NCBI GenBank assembly: GCA_017458005.1
Contig: JAFTGH010000011.1
Location: forward strand, 98,284 to 162,283
Source of the DNA: Prevotella sp.
Lineage (GTDB): Bacteria > Bacteroidota > Bacteroidia > Bacteroidales > Bacteroidaceae
Length of the DNA stretch: 64,000 bases
Direction: 5' to 3'
This document shows positions 1 through 7,690 of this stretch, piece after piece; the first letter of the stretch is position 1, and the number at the start of each line of letters is the position of its first letter. The position numbers and the translations under genes were made by a program. The notes under the pieces were generated by a model. The model saw only the letters and a list, made by a program, of their open reading frames with translations, was not told where the DNA came from and did not search any database.

Positions 1-1249
1 GCTTCGTTAACAAGCCGAAGGCGAAGAGCCCTAATAATGGTCCGTAGGTGTAGGAACACAGGATATAAATGGCATCGATGATACTCGTGGAGTTCAAGAT
101 GCGAAACAAGAGAATGAAGATGGTGAATACCACCGCCACAAGGATATGAGCCTTTTTACGTAATGTCTCGTCGTCAGGGCGTTGACAGATATCCACACAG
201 AAACTCGTCGTCAAGGCTGTCATTGCCGAGTCGGCACTGGAGAAAGAGGCTGCCAAGATGCCTAGGACGAAGATAGATGAAGTAAGGGGTAAGAGGGAGG
301 ATGTCTGGGAGACGAAGGTGGGGAGTAGTTCGTCACCTGCTGCAGGCAGAGCGATGCCATGAGCGGTATACCATTGTGTCAGCAGGATGCCCAACGACAG
401 GAACAGCAGGTTGGCGGGGAAGAACATCACCCCATAGGTGCACATGTCTTTCTGGGCATCCCGTAAGGAGCGACAGGTCAGGTTCTTCTGCATCATATCC
501 TGGTCGAGTCCTGTCATGACGATGACGATGAACACACCACTGAGGAACTGTTTCCAGAAGTTCTGTTTCGTCACCCAGTTGTCGAAGACGAAGATACGGC
601 TCCTGCTGTCTGATGCGACAGCATGGAATGCCTCTCCCCACGTCAATCCCAAGTCGCCGATTACCTGCCAGATGATGAGCAGTAATGCGGTAAAGAGGAA
701 GGTGGTCTGAAGAACATCGGTAAATACCAAGGTGCGGATTCCACCCTGATAGGTGTAGAGCCAGATGAGGAGCACCATGCCCAGAACGGTAAACACGAAG
801 GGGATGCCCAGGGCATCGAAGACGAAATGCTGGAGGATGATGCAGACGACATAGAAACGAACGGCAGCCCCTGTCATCTTCGATAGCAGGAAGAAGGAGG
901 CTCCCGTCTTATAGGACCGTGGACCTAATCGCTGTCCCAGATAGGAATAGATGGTGGTGAGGTTCAGGCGGTAGAAGAGGGGGAGCAAGACAAAAGCCAC
1001 GACGACATAGCCGAGGATGAATCCCAGACAGGTCTGGAGGTAGGTCATGTCGATGCTGTTCACCATCCCAGGAACGCTCACGAAGGTAACACCAGAGATG
1101 GATGCCCCAATCATACCGAATGCCACCATATACCAGGGTGACTGGCGATTCCCCCTGTAGAACGTGTCGTTGGTAGCCTTTCTGCCAGTCCATCGACTGA
1201 TGCCAAACAACAGGCAGAAATAAACGATAACAATGCCGACGATCAACAT
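1..1249 (-). CDS. Sodium:solute symporter (SSS family), 3' end outside window
   Basis: Translating the minus strand from the ATG at 1249 gives 416 codons without a stop up to the window edge, so the C-terminus is missing. The protein is strongly hydrophobic, with about ten membrane segments visible. It carries SSS-family features: a GASISGVTF-like stretch near residue 49, YQGGIRTLVFTD in the middle, and SSADSAMTAL further on. Family members import a sugar, sugar acid or amino acid with Na+ across the inner membrane; the substrate cannot be told. The start lies only 3 bp after the stop of the hybrid kinase upstream, so the two genes are almost certainly co-transcribed and the kinase probably controls, or senses through, this transporter. 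Confidence 0.85.
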   Translation of the reverse strand, partial: MLIVGIVIVYFCLLFGISRWTGRKATNDTFYRGNRQSPWYMVAFGMIGASISGVTFVSVPGMVNSIDMTYLQTCLGFILGYVVVAFVLLPLFYRLNLTTIYSYLGQRLGPRSYKTGASFFLLSKMTGAAVRFYVVCIILQHFVFDALGIPFVFTVLGMVLLIWLYTYQGGIRTLVFTDVLQTTFLFTALLLIIWQVIGDLGLTWGEAFHAVASDSRSRIFVFDNWVTKQNFWKQFLSGVFIVIVMTGLDQDMMQKNLTCRSLRDAQKDMCTYGVMFFPANLLFLSLGILLTQWYTAHGIALPAAGDELLPTFVSQTSSLLPLTSSIFVLGILAASFSSADSAMTALTTSFCVDICQRPDDETLRKKAHILVAVVFTIFILLFRILNSTSIIDAIYILCSYTYGPLLGLFAFGLLTK

Positions 1250-1252
1250 AGC

Positions 1253-2947
1253 CTATTTTCTCAATTGCTCAAAATACTCGGAGGGTTGCATGCCCATCTC
1301 TTTCTTGAAGATGGTGGCGAAATATTTGGGGTCTTTGAAGCCCACCCGGTAGGCGATATCACTCACACGGAGGGTGGGGTCTTGTTGGGCAAGACGACAT
1401 GCCGCCTTGATACGGTGGTTGCGGATGAAGCCAGAGACATTCATGCCAGTGACAGCACGTAACTTATTATATAAGGTGGAGGCACTGGTTCCCATATCAC
1501 GGGCAAAGGTGTCACGGTCGTAATCGCTATCGGAGAGGTGCTCGTCCAAGCATTTGATGGCACGCTCGATAAACTCATTGTCGGCAGAGGGTGCTGTCGC
1601 CTTGATCTGCTCTATGTTCTCCTCGGTCGTATGCTGGCGGAAGAGGTGTTGGATCCGTCGACGGTTCTCGATGATATTATTGATGCGTAATTGCAGGTCA
1701 CCCATGCGGAAGGGTTTGGTGATGTAGTCGTCGGCTCCGATGAGGAGTGACTCCTGACGATCCTCTTCCTGGGTCTTTGCCGTCAAGAGGATGATAGGCA
1801 GGTGACTATAGTCGGGATCCTGTTTCAGGTGCTTGGTGAGTTCGTTGCCATCCATCTCTGGCATCATGACATCTGACACGATGAGGTCGACGTCATGGGC
1901 ATGGACGACATCCAGTGCCTCTACACCATTCGAGGCTGTCAGTACGTGATAGTGCTGTTGGAGCAACTGTTTCATCAGCATCAACAACTCGACATTGTCC
2001 TCGACCACCAGAAGGGTGTAGACGTCGTCATCCTCTTCGGCAGGAAGTATCTCTGGCATGTTCTCAGTGACTGATGAACTTAGAGAGGAGGCAAGGTCGA
2101 TGATATTACTCCGAGGACCCTCGGGATGTATCTGGTGGCTCTCGTCGATCTGGGAACTGGAGAACGCATTCTTCTTGATGGGCAGTTCGACGATGAAGGT
2201 GGTGCCCTGTCCCTCGAAACTCTGACATTGGATGGTGCCTCGGTGGAGGTATACCAAATCACGTGTCAAGGCAAGACCAATACCCGTGCCAAAGGTGGCG
2301 TTCTTACGGTATTCTCCATCATAGAAGCGGGTGAAGAGGTGTTTCATCTTGTCGTGGGGAATACCCGTGCCATTATCACTCACTCGGATGATAACCTTGT
2401 CATAACGGGAGTTGGTGGTCACGTCGACAATCACCTTTCCGTCTTTCCCCGTATATTTCACGGCATTCGACAAGAGGTTGAAGATGATCTTGTCGAGTTT
2501 GTCGGTGTCTATCCAACCCATCATGCTCTCAGGCTTACAGTTCACCGTAAACTCGAGTCCTTTCTTTGCCATGAGGGGTTCAATGCACAATGCCGTCTCA
2601 CGGATATAGTTCATCACGTCACCATTGCCTACCCGAAGTTTTAACTCTCCTGCCTGCGACTTACTCGTCTCCAGAATCTGTTGTAATAGGCGGACGGCAC
2701 GTGCGATGTTCAGTTCCATCAGGTCGTAGTCACGATTGTTCTCTGGGGTTTCCTTGCGCAGTCGCTCTACCGAGGCTGCTACAATTGTCAGTGGGGTGAG
2801 GAGTTCATGGGTGATATTGGTGAACACATAACTCATCTGCAGCCTGTTTCGGATGCGTACACTACGGATATAAAGGGCTCTTCCTATGAGGTAGAGACCG
2901 ATCAGCAGTGCGATACTCAACAGTATGATAATGGTTAAGAGATCCAT
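1253..2947 (-). CDS. Hybrid two-component regulator (HisKA-HATPase-REC-AraC) without sensor domain
   Basis: This 564-residue one-protein signalling system has one N-terminal membrane helix (about 4-22), then a HisKA domain with the phospho-acceptor histidine at about H47 (THELLTPL). The HATPase domain shows an N box near 157, DNGTGIP at 191 and GTGIGLAL at 220. The receiver domain (about 310-425) has acceptor D359 in SDVMMPEMDG and K411, and the AraC-type DNA-binding domain covers about 465-564. Classical Bacteroidales hybrid regulators are about 1300 residues with a large periplasmic propeller sensor; here that part is absent. The start at 2947 lies about 23 bp downstream of a good -7 element. 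The SSS symporter follows after 3 bp, so the transporter may supply the sensing function, as SSS-kinase pairs do elsewhere; that is inference. Confidence 0.92.
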   Translation of the reverse strand: MDLLTIIILLSIALLIGLYLIGRALYIRSVRIRNRLQMSYVFTNITHELLTPLTIVAASVERLRKETPENNRDYDLMELNIARAVRLLQQILETSKSQAGELKLRVGNGDVMNYIRETALCIEPLMAKKGLEFTVNCKPESMMGWIDTDKLDKIIFNLLSNAVKYTGKDGKVIVDVTTNSRYDKVIIRVSDNGTGIPHDKMKHLFTRFYDGEYRKNATFGTGIGLALTRDLVYLHRGTIQCQSFEGQGTTFIVELPIKKNAFSSSQIDESHQIHPEGPRSNIIDLASSLSSSVTENMPEILPAEEDDDVYTLLVVEDNVELLMLMKQLLQQHYHVLTASNGVEALDVVHAHDVDLIVSDVMMPEMDGNELTKHLKQDPDYSHLPIILLTAKTQEEDRQESLLIGADDYITKPFRMGDLQLRINNIIENRRRIQHLFRQHTTEENIEQIKATAPSADNEFIERAIKCLDEHLSDSDYDRDTFARDMGTSASTLYNKLRAVTGMNVSGFIRNHRIKAACRLAQQDPTLRVSDIAYRVGFKDPKYFATIFKKEMGMQPSEYFEQLRK

Positions 2948-2970
2948 GAGTTATAGTTAGATTCTTGTTG

Positions 2971-3000
2971 CAAAGTTAGTTTTTTTCTTCGAATATCCAA
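2971..3000 (-). promoter_or_regulatory. Promoter of the hybrid regulator
   Basis: On the minus strand a TAACTTTG -7 element (2971-2978) is preceded, after 18 bp, by TTGG at 2997-3000. Spacing and sequence fit the Bacteroidales sigma-ABfr promoter. Transcription would start near 2966 and run into the kinase at 2947. Confidence 0.6.
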
Positions 3001-3146
3001 TAAAAAAGGATGAAAAAGTCGTATTATCGTTCAAAAATGTTTGATATTCGTTAATTCTGGTCGATAATTCGGCAAAATCACGCATTTTAAACTTTAAATA
3101 ATGATAAGTGAACTAAACTTCTCCACAAATACCCTATCTTTGCATC

Positions 3147-3307
3147 AGTGAAAGAAAACATCTGTTTTCGGACACTCTTTTTTACGAAGTAAGAACGAGA
3201 GGTTCTGAAAAGTTTTTGTTTAGATTTTTAATGGTTAAGGTTTATGGTTGATTAATTTAGTTTTTTAAAGTATGAAAAAGACTCGCTGGGAAGCGAGTCT
3301 TTTTTTT
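3147..3307 (+). ncRNA. Candidate small RNA between the hybrid regulator and trxB
   Basis: On the plus strand a TATCTTTG element at 3135-3142 would start a transcript near 3147. That transcript would end at the hairpin and T-run at 3275-3307. No convincing reading frame lies between; the only long ATG frame starts inside the terminator and runs antisense to trxB. The -33 box is weak. This may be a roughly 160-nt non-coding RNA; the alternative is a chance promoter-like sequence upstream of a bidirectional terminator. I do not recognise a known RNA family. Confidence 0.35.
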
Positions 3308-3308
3308 A
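3275..3308. terminator. Bidirectional intrinsic terminator after trxB
   Basis: A 9-bp perfect stem (AGACTCGCT / AGCGAGTCT) with a GGGA loop is flanked by A/T runs that add four pairs. Plus-strand reading ends in eight T, minus-strand reading in five T. It lies right after the trxB stop, so it can end trxB and also the candidate small RNA running the other way. Confidence 0.8.
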
Positions 3309-3310
3309 TT

Positions 3311-4243
3311 TTATTTATTCAACAGATAGCGTTCTGCCTCTATCGCTGCTTGGCAACCAGTGCCTGCGGCAGAGATAGCCTGGCGGTAGGTGGGGTCGGC
3401 ACAATCGCCTGCTACGAAGATGCCAGGGAGTTTGGTGCGTGGTGTCCCGTCAATCTTCTTTAGATAGCCTACTTCGTCAGTCTCTAACCAGTCCTTGAAT
3501 ATCTCGGTGTTTGGATTATGTCCGATGGCAAGGAAGAAACCGTCGATGGCGATGTCTACCTTCTCCTCGTCAGGCTCTCCCTTACGCTTCACGAGATGGG
3601 CACCCTCCACACCATTCTCTCCATAGAGTCCTAAGGTGTTGTGCTCAAAGAGAATCTCGATGTTCTCTGCTGCCATGACTCTTTCCTGCATCACTTTCGA
3701 TGCACGGAGGAAGGGCTTGCGGACAATCATATACACTTTTGTGGCGAGATGACTTAGGTAGAGAGCATCCTCGCAAGCGGTATCACCACCACCAACTACT
3801 GCAACGGTCTTCTTGCGATAGAAGAAGCCATCGCAGGTAGCACAGGCTGAGACCCCTTGCCCGTTGTATTTACGCTCGTCATCCAGTCCGAGATATTTTG
3901 CAGAGGCTCCTGTGGCGATGATCACCGTGTCGGCAATGATCTCCTCGCCATCCTCTGCCCAGAGGTGATAGGGTGCTTTCGAGAAGTCGACCTTGGTGAT
4001 AGAGCCATCCCGGATATCCGTTCCAAAACGCTCTGCCTGTTCACGAAGGTCCATCATCATCTGATTTCCGTCAACTCCCTGCGGATAGCCAGGGAAGTTC
4101 TCCACCTCAGTGGTCTGTGTGAGTTGTCCTCCAGGTTGTATGCCACTGTACTCAATGGGTTGGAGATTAGCACGAGAGGCATAGATAGCGGCTGTATAGC
4201 CTGCAGGTCCACTGCCTATGATTAAGCATTTAGTTGTTTCCAT
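3311..4243 (-). CDS. trxB: Thioredoxin-disulfide reductase
   Basis: This 310-residue flavoprotein uses NADPH to reduce thioredoxin in the cytoplasm. The FAD-binding GSGPAG is at about 11-16, the redox-active CATC at 134-137, the NADPH-binding GGGDT at about 151-155, and a C-terminal GIFVAGDCAD FAD motif lies near 285. Length and motif order are typical of the low-molecular-weight bacterial enzyme. It is the second gene after the glutathione-peroxidase-like gene; the 45-bp spacer is filled by four copies of a 9-bp repeat. A strong terminator follows. Together with the peroxidase it makes a compact thiol-redox defence operon. Confidence 0.97.
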   Translation of the reverse strand: METTKCLIIGSGPAGYTAAIYASRANLQPIEYSGIQPGGQLTQTTEVENFPGYPQGVDGNQMMMDLREQAERFGTDIRDGSITKVDFSKAPYHLWAEDGEEIIADTVIIATGASAKYLGLDDERKYNGQGVSACATCDGFFYRKKTVAVVGGGDTACEDALYLSHLATKVYMIVRKPFLRASKVMQERVMAAENIEILFEHNTLGLYGENGVEGAHLVKRKGEPDEEKVDIAIDGFFLAIGHNPNTEIFKDWLETDEVGYLKKIDGTPRTKLPGIFVAGDCADPTYRQAISAAGTGCQAAIEAERYLLNK

Positions 4244-4244
4244 G

Positions 4245-4280
4245 ATGGGTTTTATGGGCTTAATGGGCTTAATGGGTTAA
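4245..4280. repeat. 9-bp tandem repeat (ATGGGCTTA family) in the trxB leader
   Basis: Four adjoining nonamers (ATGGGTTTT, ATGGGCTTA twice, ATGGGTTAA) fill the gap between the peroxidase stop and the trxB start. The same unit recurs at two other gene junctions in the window (57752-57778 and 60213-60230), so it is a dispersed short tandem repeat rather than a local accident. Confidence 0.8.
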
Positions 4281-4288
4281 ACGGGCGG

Positions 4289-4840
4289 TTAGGCAAGTAA
4301 CTCCTCGATCTGCTTAGCGATATTCTCAATTTTCTCAGTTGGCTCGAAACGGGCGACAACCTGTCCCTTCTTATTGATGAGGAACTTCGTGAAGTTCCAT
4401 TTGATATCGGGTTTCTGTTTGTAGTCGGGGTCAGCCTTGGAGAGCATATCCTCCAAGATTGGAGCGATGGGGTGGGACATATCCCAACCAGCAAAGCCCT
4501 TTTGCTCTTGCAGGAACTTATAAAGTGGGTCGGCATCCTCGCCATTCACCTTGATTTTCTTGAAACGGGGGAATTCTGTTCCAAAGTTCAGTTTACAGAA
4601 CTCATGGATGGACTCGTCGGTACCAGGAGCCTGTTGCCCAAACTGGTTGCAAGGGAAGTCGAGAATCTCGAAACCCTGACTATGGTACTTCTTGTAAAGT
4701 GCCTCCAACTCGTCGTATTGAGGGGTGAAACCACATTTGGTGGCTGTATTTACGATGAGTAATACCTCGTTCGCATACTCTTTCAGCGAAACATCCTTTC
4801 CCTTTCTGTCTTTGACAGAGAAATCGTAGATTGTCTTCAT
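4289..4840 (-). CDS. Glutathione-peroxidase-family thiol peroxidase
   Basis: This 183-residue cytoplasmic enzyme reduces hydroperoxides. The peroxidatic cysteine is C36 in NTATKCGFTP, a second cysteine lies in FPCNQFG (C64), a third near 82 could be the resolving one, and WNFTKFL carries the usual Trp/Asn of the active site. There is no selenocysteine. Cys-type bacterial members normally take electrons from thioredoxin, and the next gene in the operon is thioredoxin reductase, which supports that donor. No signal peptide is present. Length is normal for the family. Confidence 0.93.
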   Translation of the reverse strand: MKTIYDFSVKDRKGKDVSLKEYANEVLLIVNTATKCGFTPQYDELEALYKKYHSQGFEILDFPCNQFGQQAPGTDESIHEFCKLNFGTEFPRFKKIKVNGEDADPLYKFLQEQKGFAGWDMSHPIAPILEDMLSKADPDYKQKPDIKWNFTKFLINKKGQVVARFEPTEKIENIAKQIEELLA

Positions 4841-4879
4841 ATCTTTTAATTAATAATAGGTGTCATTCCTAAATTTCTC

Positions 4880-4913
4880 CAAAGATACGAAGAATATGTG
4901 GGTTGACCAAATG
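4880..4913 (-). promoter_or_regulatory. Promoter of the peroxidase-trxB operon
   Basis: Minus-strand TATCTTTG (4880-4887) with CATTTGG (4907-4913) about 20 bp upstream gives both boxes of the Bacteroidales consensus. It leaves a leader of about 35 nt before the ATG at 4840. Confidence 0.7.
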
Positions 4914-4948
4914 TTTTAGGATTTTTTTGTGTAGAAACCTGTTCACAC

Positions 4949-4994
4949 GAAAAAAGGTGCTCTCTTGGCATATGCAACTACCAAGCGCACCTTT
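4949..4994 (-). terminator. Intrinsic terminator of rpmE2
   Basis: The two arms (AAAAGGTGC and GCACCTTTT, extended by CTTGG/CCAAG) form a long hairpin with a 12-nt loop. On the minus strand it ends in a T-run, just after the L31 stop codon. Confidence 0.75.
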
Positions 4995-5018
4995 TATCTC
5001 TTGTTCTGTGGAAATATC

Positions 5019-5273
5019 TTATTTCTTCGCAGCCTTACCGTAGCGGCTCATGAACTTGTCTACGCGACCTGCAGTATCCACGAGTTTGCTCTTACCAGTA
5101 TAGAAGGGGTGAGAGGTGCTCGAGATTTCGATTTTAACCACTGGGTAAGTTTCGCCTTCGAATTCTACGGTGTCATTCGTCTTAGCGGTAGAACGCGAAA
5201 GGAACATATCGCCGTTGGACATGTCCTTGAACACGACGGGGCGATAGTTGTCTGGATGAATACCTTTTTTCAT
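5019..5273 (-). CDS. rpmE2: 50S ribosomal protein L31 type B
   Basis: This 84-residue protein begins [15 protein letters not shown] and contains [11 protein letters not shown], diagnostic of L31. It lacks the CxxC zinc motif of the type A form, so it is the zinc-independent type B. It binds the large ribosomal subunit near the central protuberance. It is monocistronic, with its own promoter (CAAAGGTA on the plus strand at 5325-5332), a leader of about 50 nt and a terminator. Confidence 0.97.
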   Translation of the reverse strand: MKKGIHPDNYRPVVFKDMSNGDMFLSRSTAKTNDTVEFEGETYPVVKIEISSTSHPFYTGKSKLVDTAGRVDKFMSRYGKAAKK

Positions 5274-5324
5274 TTTAATTGTTACTTATTTATTATTACT
5301 TGTTAATTTCGCATAAAGCGGGTG

Positions 5325-5332
5325 CAAAGGTA
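5325..5332 (-). promoter_or_regulatory. -7 element of the rpmE2 promoter
   Basis: TACCTTTG on the minus strand, about 52 bp upstream of the L31 start. The leader is longer than for most genes here, as is usual for ribosomal protein genes; no known regulatory fold was recognised in it. Confidence 0.6.
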
Positions 5333-5371
5333 CGAATAAATTCGGACTCCACAAAATTTTAGGGAGACTTT

Positions 5372-6076
5372 TTATTCCTCCTCCACAATGATGTCACTCT
5401 GAGGAACCTCTTCCACCACCTCTTCAGTCACTTCTAAAGTGGGTTGTTGGGGCGTTTCCTTGATCTCCTCAACCTCCAATCCTGTCGCCTGTTCCTGTTG
5501 TTGACGCTTGATACGACGGCGAAGACTATAGACCATCAGTGAGTTGATAGCCTCGGTAACACCATATACCAGCATGCACCATCCCAGAATCAGCATAGGC
5601 AGTTCTGCGCTCTCCATCGGTTTGACGAAGATGAGGATTCCCGTGATAAGGATCAGGATGGGGGCTATCCAGAAGAAAGCACCGATAGAACCGTATCGAC
5701 GTGCCGCTATCAGGACAATCAACTGGTTGATGCTGCCCAGTATCAACATCGCACCTAGAATATACATCAGCCATTTGATAAACATGCCAGGGCTCAGTAC
5801 CAGGGTCAGACCCAAGATGACACTACCAATGCCAACCAATGGAAAGGCAGGTTGACTGCCGCTAAGCACGTTTCCCTGTGCGTCAGTGATGGTATACTCT
5901 CCAGCATGGCGACGGGCATTCCAATAGGATATCAGGGCAATGATGCCAGACAGCAGGAACAGCACACCGATGGCCATGGTCAACCATGTGACGGAGTTAT
6001 CTGGATATTTCAGCAACAGGATACCAATCACGATAGAGCAGATGGCTCGGAAAATAGAACTTTGTAGTAGTTTCAT
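5372..6076 (-). CDS. DUF308-type small integral membrane protein
   Basis: The start is taken as the ATG at 6076 (MKLLQSSIFRAIC) because a -7 element (plus-strand CAAAGATA, 6101-6108) lies just upstream. The frame stays open to 6496, but that part runs antisense to the phosphatase gene. The 234-residue product has about six membrane helices arranged as a repeated pair pattern, with GIILLKYPDNS-like and GWCMLVYGVTEAI segments typical of DUF308 (HdeD-like) proteins, then a charged acidic C-terminal tail of about 40 residues. HdeD is linked to acid resistance in E. coli, but the biochemical role is unknown. The promoter region is shared with the divergent phosphatase gene. Confidence 0.8.
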   Translation of the reverse strand: MKLLQSSIFRAICSIVIGILLLKYPDNSVTWLTMAIGVLFLLSGIIALISYWNARRHAGEYTITDAQGNVLSGSQPAFPLVGIGSVILGLTLVLSPGMFIKWLMYILGAMLILGSINQLIVLIAARRYGSIGAFFWIAPILILITGILIFVKPMESAELPMLILGWCMLVYGVTEAINSLMVYSLRRRIKRQQQEQATGLEVEEIKETPQQPTLEVTEEVVEEVPQSDIIVEEE

Positions 6077-6100
6077 GTCTTTTGTCCAATTTTTATGCTG

Positions 6101-6137
6101 CAAAGATAGTAATTTATTTTTAAATTGTGTATCTTTG
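6101..6137. promoter_or_regulatory. Divergent promoter pair (DUF308 gene / histidine phosphatase)
   Basis: Two -7 elements face away from each other: TATCTTTG on the minus strand at 6101-6108 and TATCTTTG on the plus strand at 6130-6137. They are 21 bp apart, so each -33 region must overlap the other promoter. Simultaneous firing should be limited. The plus-strand element ends only 5 bp before the ATG at 6143. Confidence 0.6.
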
Positions 6138-6142
6138 CAAGG

Positions 6143-6727
6143 ATGGAAATGACAACAATTTTTCTGGTAAGGCATGGTGAGACGGTGGATAATGCCCGTC
6201 AGATTATGCAAGGACAGACACAAGGGACACTGAATGAACAGGGTAGGGAACAGGCTCGGCAAGTGGCGGAACGCCTCTCTGGAGAGGCGGTTGACGCTGT
6301 TATAACCAGCGACTTGCGTCGTGCGATACAGACGGCAGAGGTGATTGCCAAGCCGCATGGACTGCCTGTAGTGACTACTCCCCTGTTGAGGGAACGGGAC
6401 TGGGGCAGTTTTACGGGTCGTTTTATCCCAGACCTCAAAGGAGAGGTGTGGCCTGATGATATTGAAAGTGAGGAGGCTTTGTTGCAAAGAGCCCATGACT
6501 TCCTACAAAAAGTGACAGCCACCTACGAAGGAAAACGAGTGGTGGCTGTCGGTCACGGTATTATCAATAAAGCGATATTAGCCGTTTATGCATCATGTTC
6601 GATGAGAGAAGTACAGCGGATGATGAATGCTGAGGTGAGAATCTTAACGACGTCCTCCGTAACTGTGGCCGCCTCCACTGCTACGACCACTTCCGGAACT
6701 GTGACTACCACCGCCTCTGCTGAATGA
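6143..6727 (+). CDS. Histidine phosphatase family protein (phosphoglycerate-mutase-like)
   Basis: This 194-residue cytoplasmic protein has the catalytic LVRHGETVDN motif at the N-terminus and VVAVGHGIINKA for the second histidine. Such enzymes remove phosphate from small metabolites through a phosphohistidine; the substrate is not evident. The start is 6143 or the in-frame ATG at 6149; both are within 12 bp of the -7 element, so the message is probably leaderless. The last 28 residues (Thr/Ser/Ala-rich) overlap the converging gene on the other strand and look like an antisense reading of its Gly/Ser-rich tail, so the phosphatase has gained an unusual C-terminus. Confidence 0.88.
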   Translation: MEMTTIFLVRHGETVDNARQIMQGQTQGTLNEQGREQARQVAERLSGEAVDAVITSDLRRAIQTAEVIAKPHGLPVVTTPLLRERDWGSFTGRFIPDLKGEVWPDDIESEEALLQRAHDFLQKVTATYEGKRVVAVGHGIINKAILAVYASCSMREVQRMMNAEVRILTTSSVTVAASTATTTSGTVTTTASAE

Positions 6728-7555
6728 GCCTCCACTGTGTGAGGGACTGCTACTGCTTCTGCTGAATGAGCCTCCGCTGGTGCTTCTGACAGGAGCACTG
6801 CTGCTACGCATGTTGGAACTGCTGTGCGATGGTGTGTTGACACGAGTGGCAGGAGCCGTTGTTCTCTCCATTTGACGAGGGCTGCTGCTATTGCTGCGAT
6901 AGCCTCCCAGTGAGCGAGGCGAGCGTGTCTCACCATTTGTTACAGTCCTGTTGGGACGATTCATGTCACGATGGTTCACTGTGGTGCGAGTAGAACTGTG
7001 TCGTACCCCGTTGTTGTGATGGTGGCGATAGTCTCCACGGTCCCAACCGTCACGCATTCCGAAATGTGAGGTGGTGTGATGGTGTACGTAGTGGTCGCGA
7101 TGTCCATGATACCAGCCATGTCCTCCTACACGATGCCAGGCATGTGCTCCACGATAGGTGGCGTAGAAAACAGGGCGACCATAGTAGAAGTAGTCACGAT
7201 GTGGATAGCGACCATAGATGGCGAAGTGCCAGAAACCATCAGCCCAGTAGAGTGGACGATAGAAATAGGTGGCTGCCCGGAAGGCGCTCAACTGCCAGTC
7301 GAACAGGATATAACTCAAGTCGAGGTTGCGACGCTCCCAATAGGTGCCATATACATCGTCATAACTGGTGACTCCCATCAGGTAGTCGAGGTTGATCTCG
7401 TAAGCAGCCTCATACTGCTCCTCTGTCAGGTTCAACTCGTAAGCCATCTTGTCTGTCAGGAAGAGAGCCTCGTTGCGAGCCTGCTCGTAACTCATTGCCT
7501 TGCCCGTTGCTGTGAATGCCAGCATTGCTACCAGGGCGATCATCATCTTCTTCAT
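6644..7555 (-). CDS. Secreted protein with His/Ser/Gly-rich tail, function unknown
   Basis: A signal peptide (about 1-20, MKKMMIALVAMLAFTATGKA) precedes a conserved-looking helical part (about 21-100, LTEEQYEAAYEINLDYL) and a Tyr/His/Arg-rich middle (about 110-170). The tail of more than 120 residues is dominated by Ser, Arg, Gly and His and ends HSYGGRR. The histidine clusters could bind metal; this is only suggested by composition. The product is exported to the periplasm or surface. A promoter with CAAAGATA at 7603-7610 (plus-strand view) lies about 50 bp upstream. The 3' end overlaps the converging phosphatase gene by 84 bp. I do not recognise a named family. Confidence 0.75.
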   Translation of the reverse strand: MKKMMIALVAMLAFTATGKAMSYEQARNEALFLTDKMAYELNLTEEQYEAAYEINLDYLMGVTSYDDVYGTYWERRNLDLSYILFDWQLSAFRAATYFYRPLYWADGFWHFAIYGRYPHRDYFYYGRPVFYATYRGAHAWHRVGGHGWYHGHRDHYVHHHTTSHFGMRDGWDRGDYRHHHNNGVRHSSTRTTVNHRDMNRPNRTVTNGETRSPRSLGGYRSNSSSPRQMERTTAPATRVNTPSHSSSNMRSSSAPVRSTSGGSFSRSSSSPSHSGGSFSRGGGSHSSGSGRSSGGGHSYGGRR

Positions 7556-7602
7556 ATGCTTTATTCTTTAAATTGTTCGACAATTGTTATTTGTTTACGA
7601 TG

Positions 7603-7610
7603 CAAAGATA
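7603..7610 (-). promoter_or_regulatory. -7 element upstream of the His/Ser/Gly-rich secreted protein
   Basis: TATCTTTG on the minus strand, 48 bp before the start at 7555. Confidence 0.5.
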
Positions 7611-7690
7611 GGCAGAATAAAGGGCATATAAAAAGGATTTCCCCTAAACTGTGTGGGGGAAATCCCTATAGTTGTATTTCGATGTGGGAA

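Noticed and set aside
6077-6496. N-terminal extension of the DUF308 gene (frame open to 6496)
   Set aside because: The extension runs antisense to the histidine phosphatase and crosses both promoters; the membrane-protein start at 6076 fits the -7 element.
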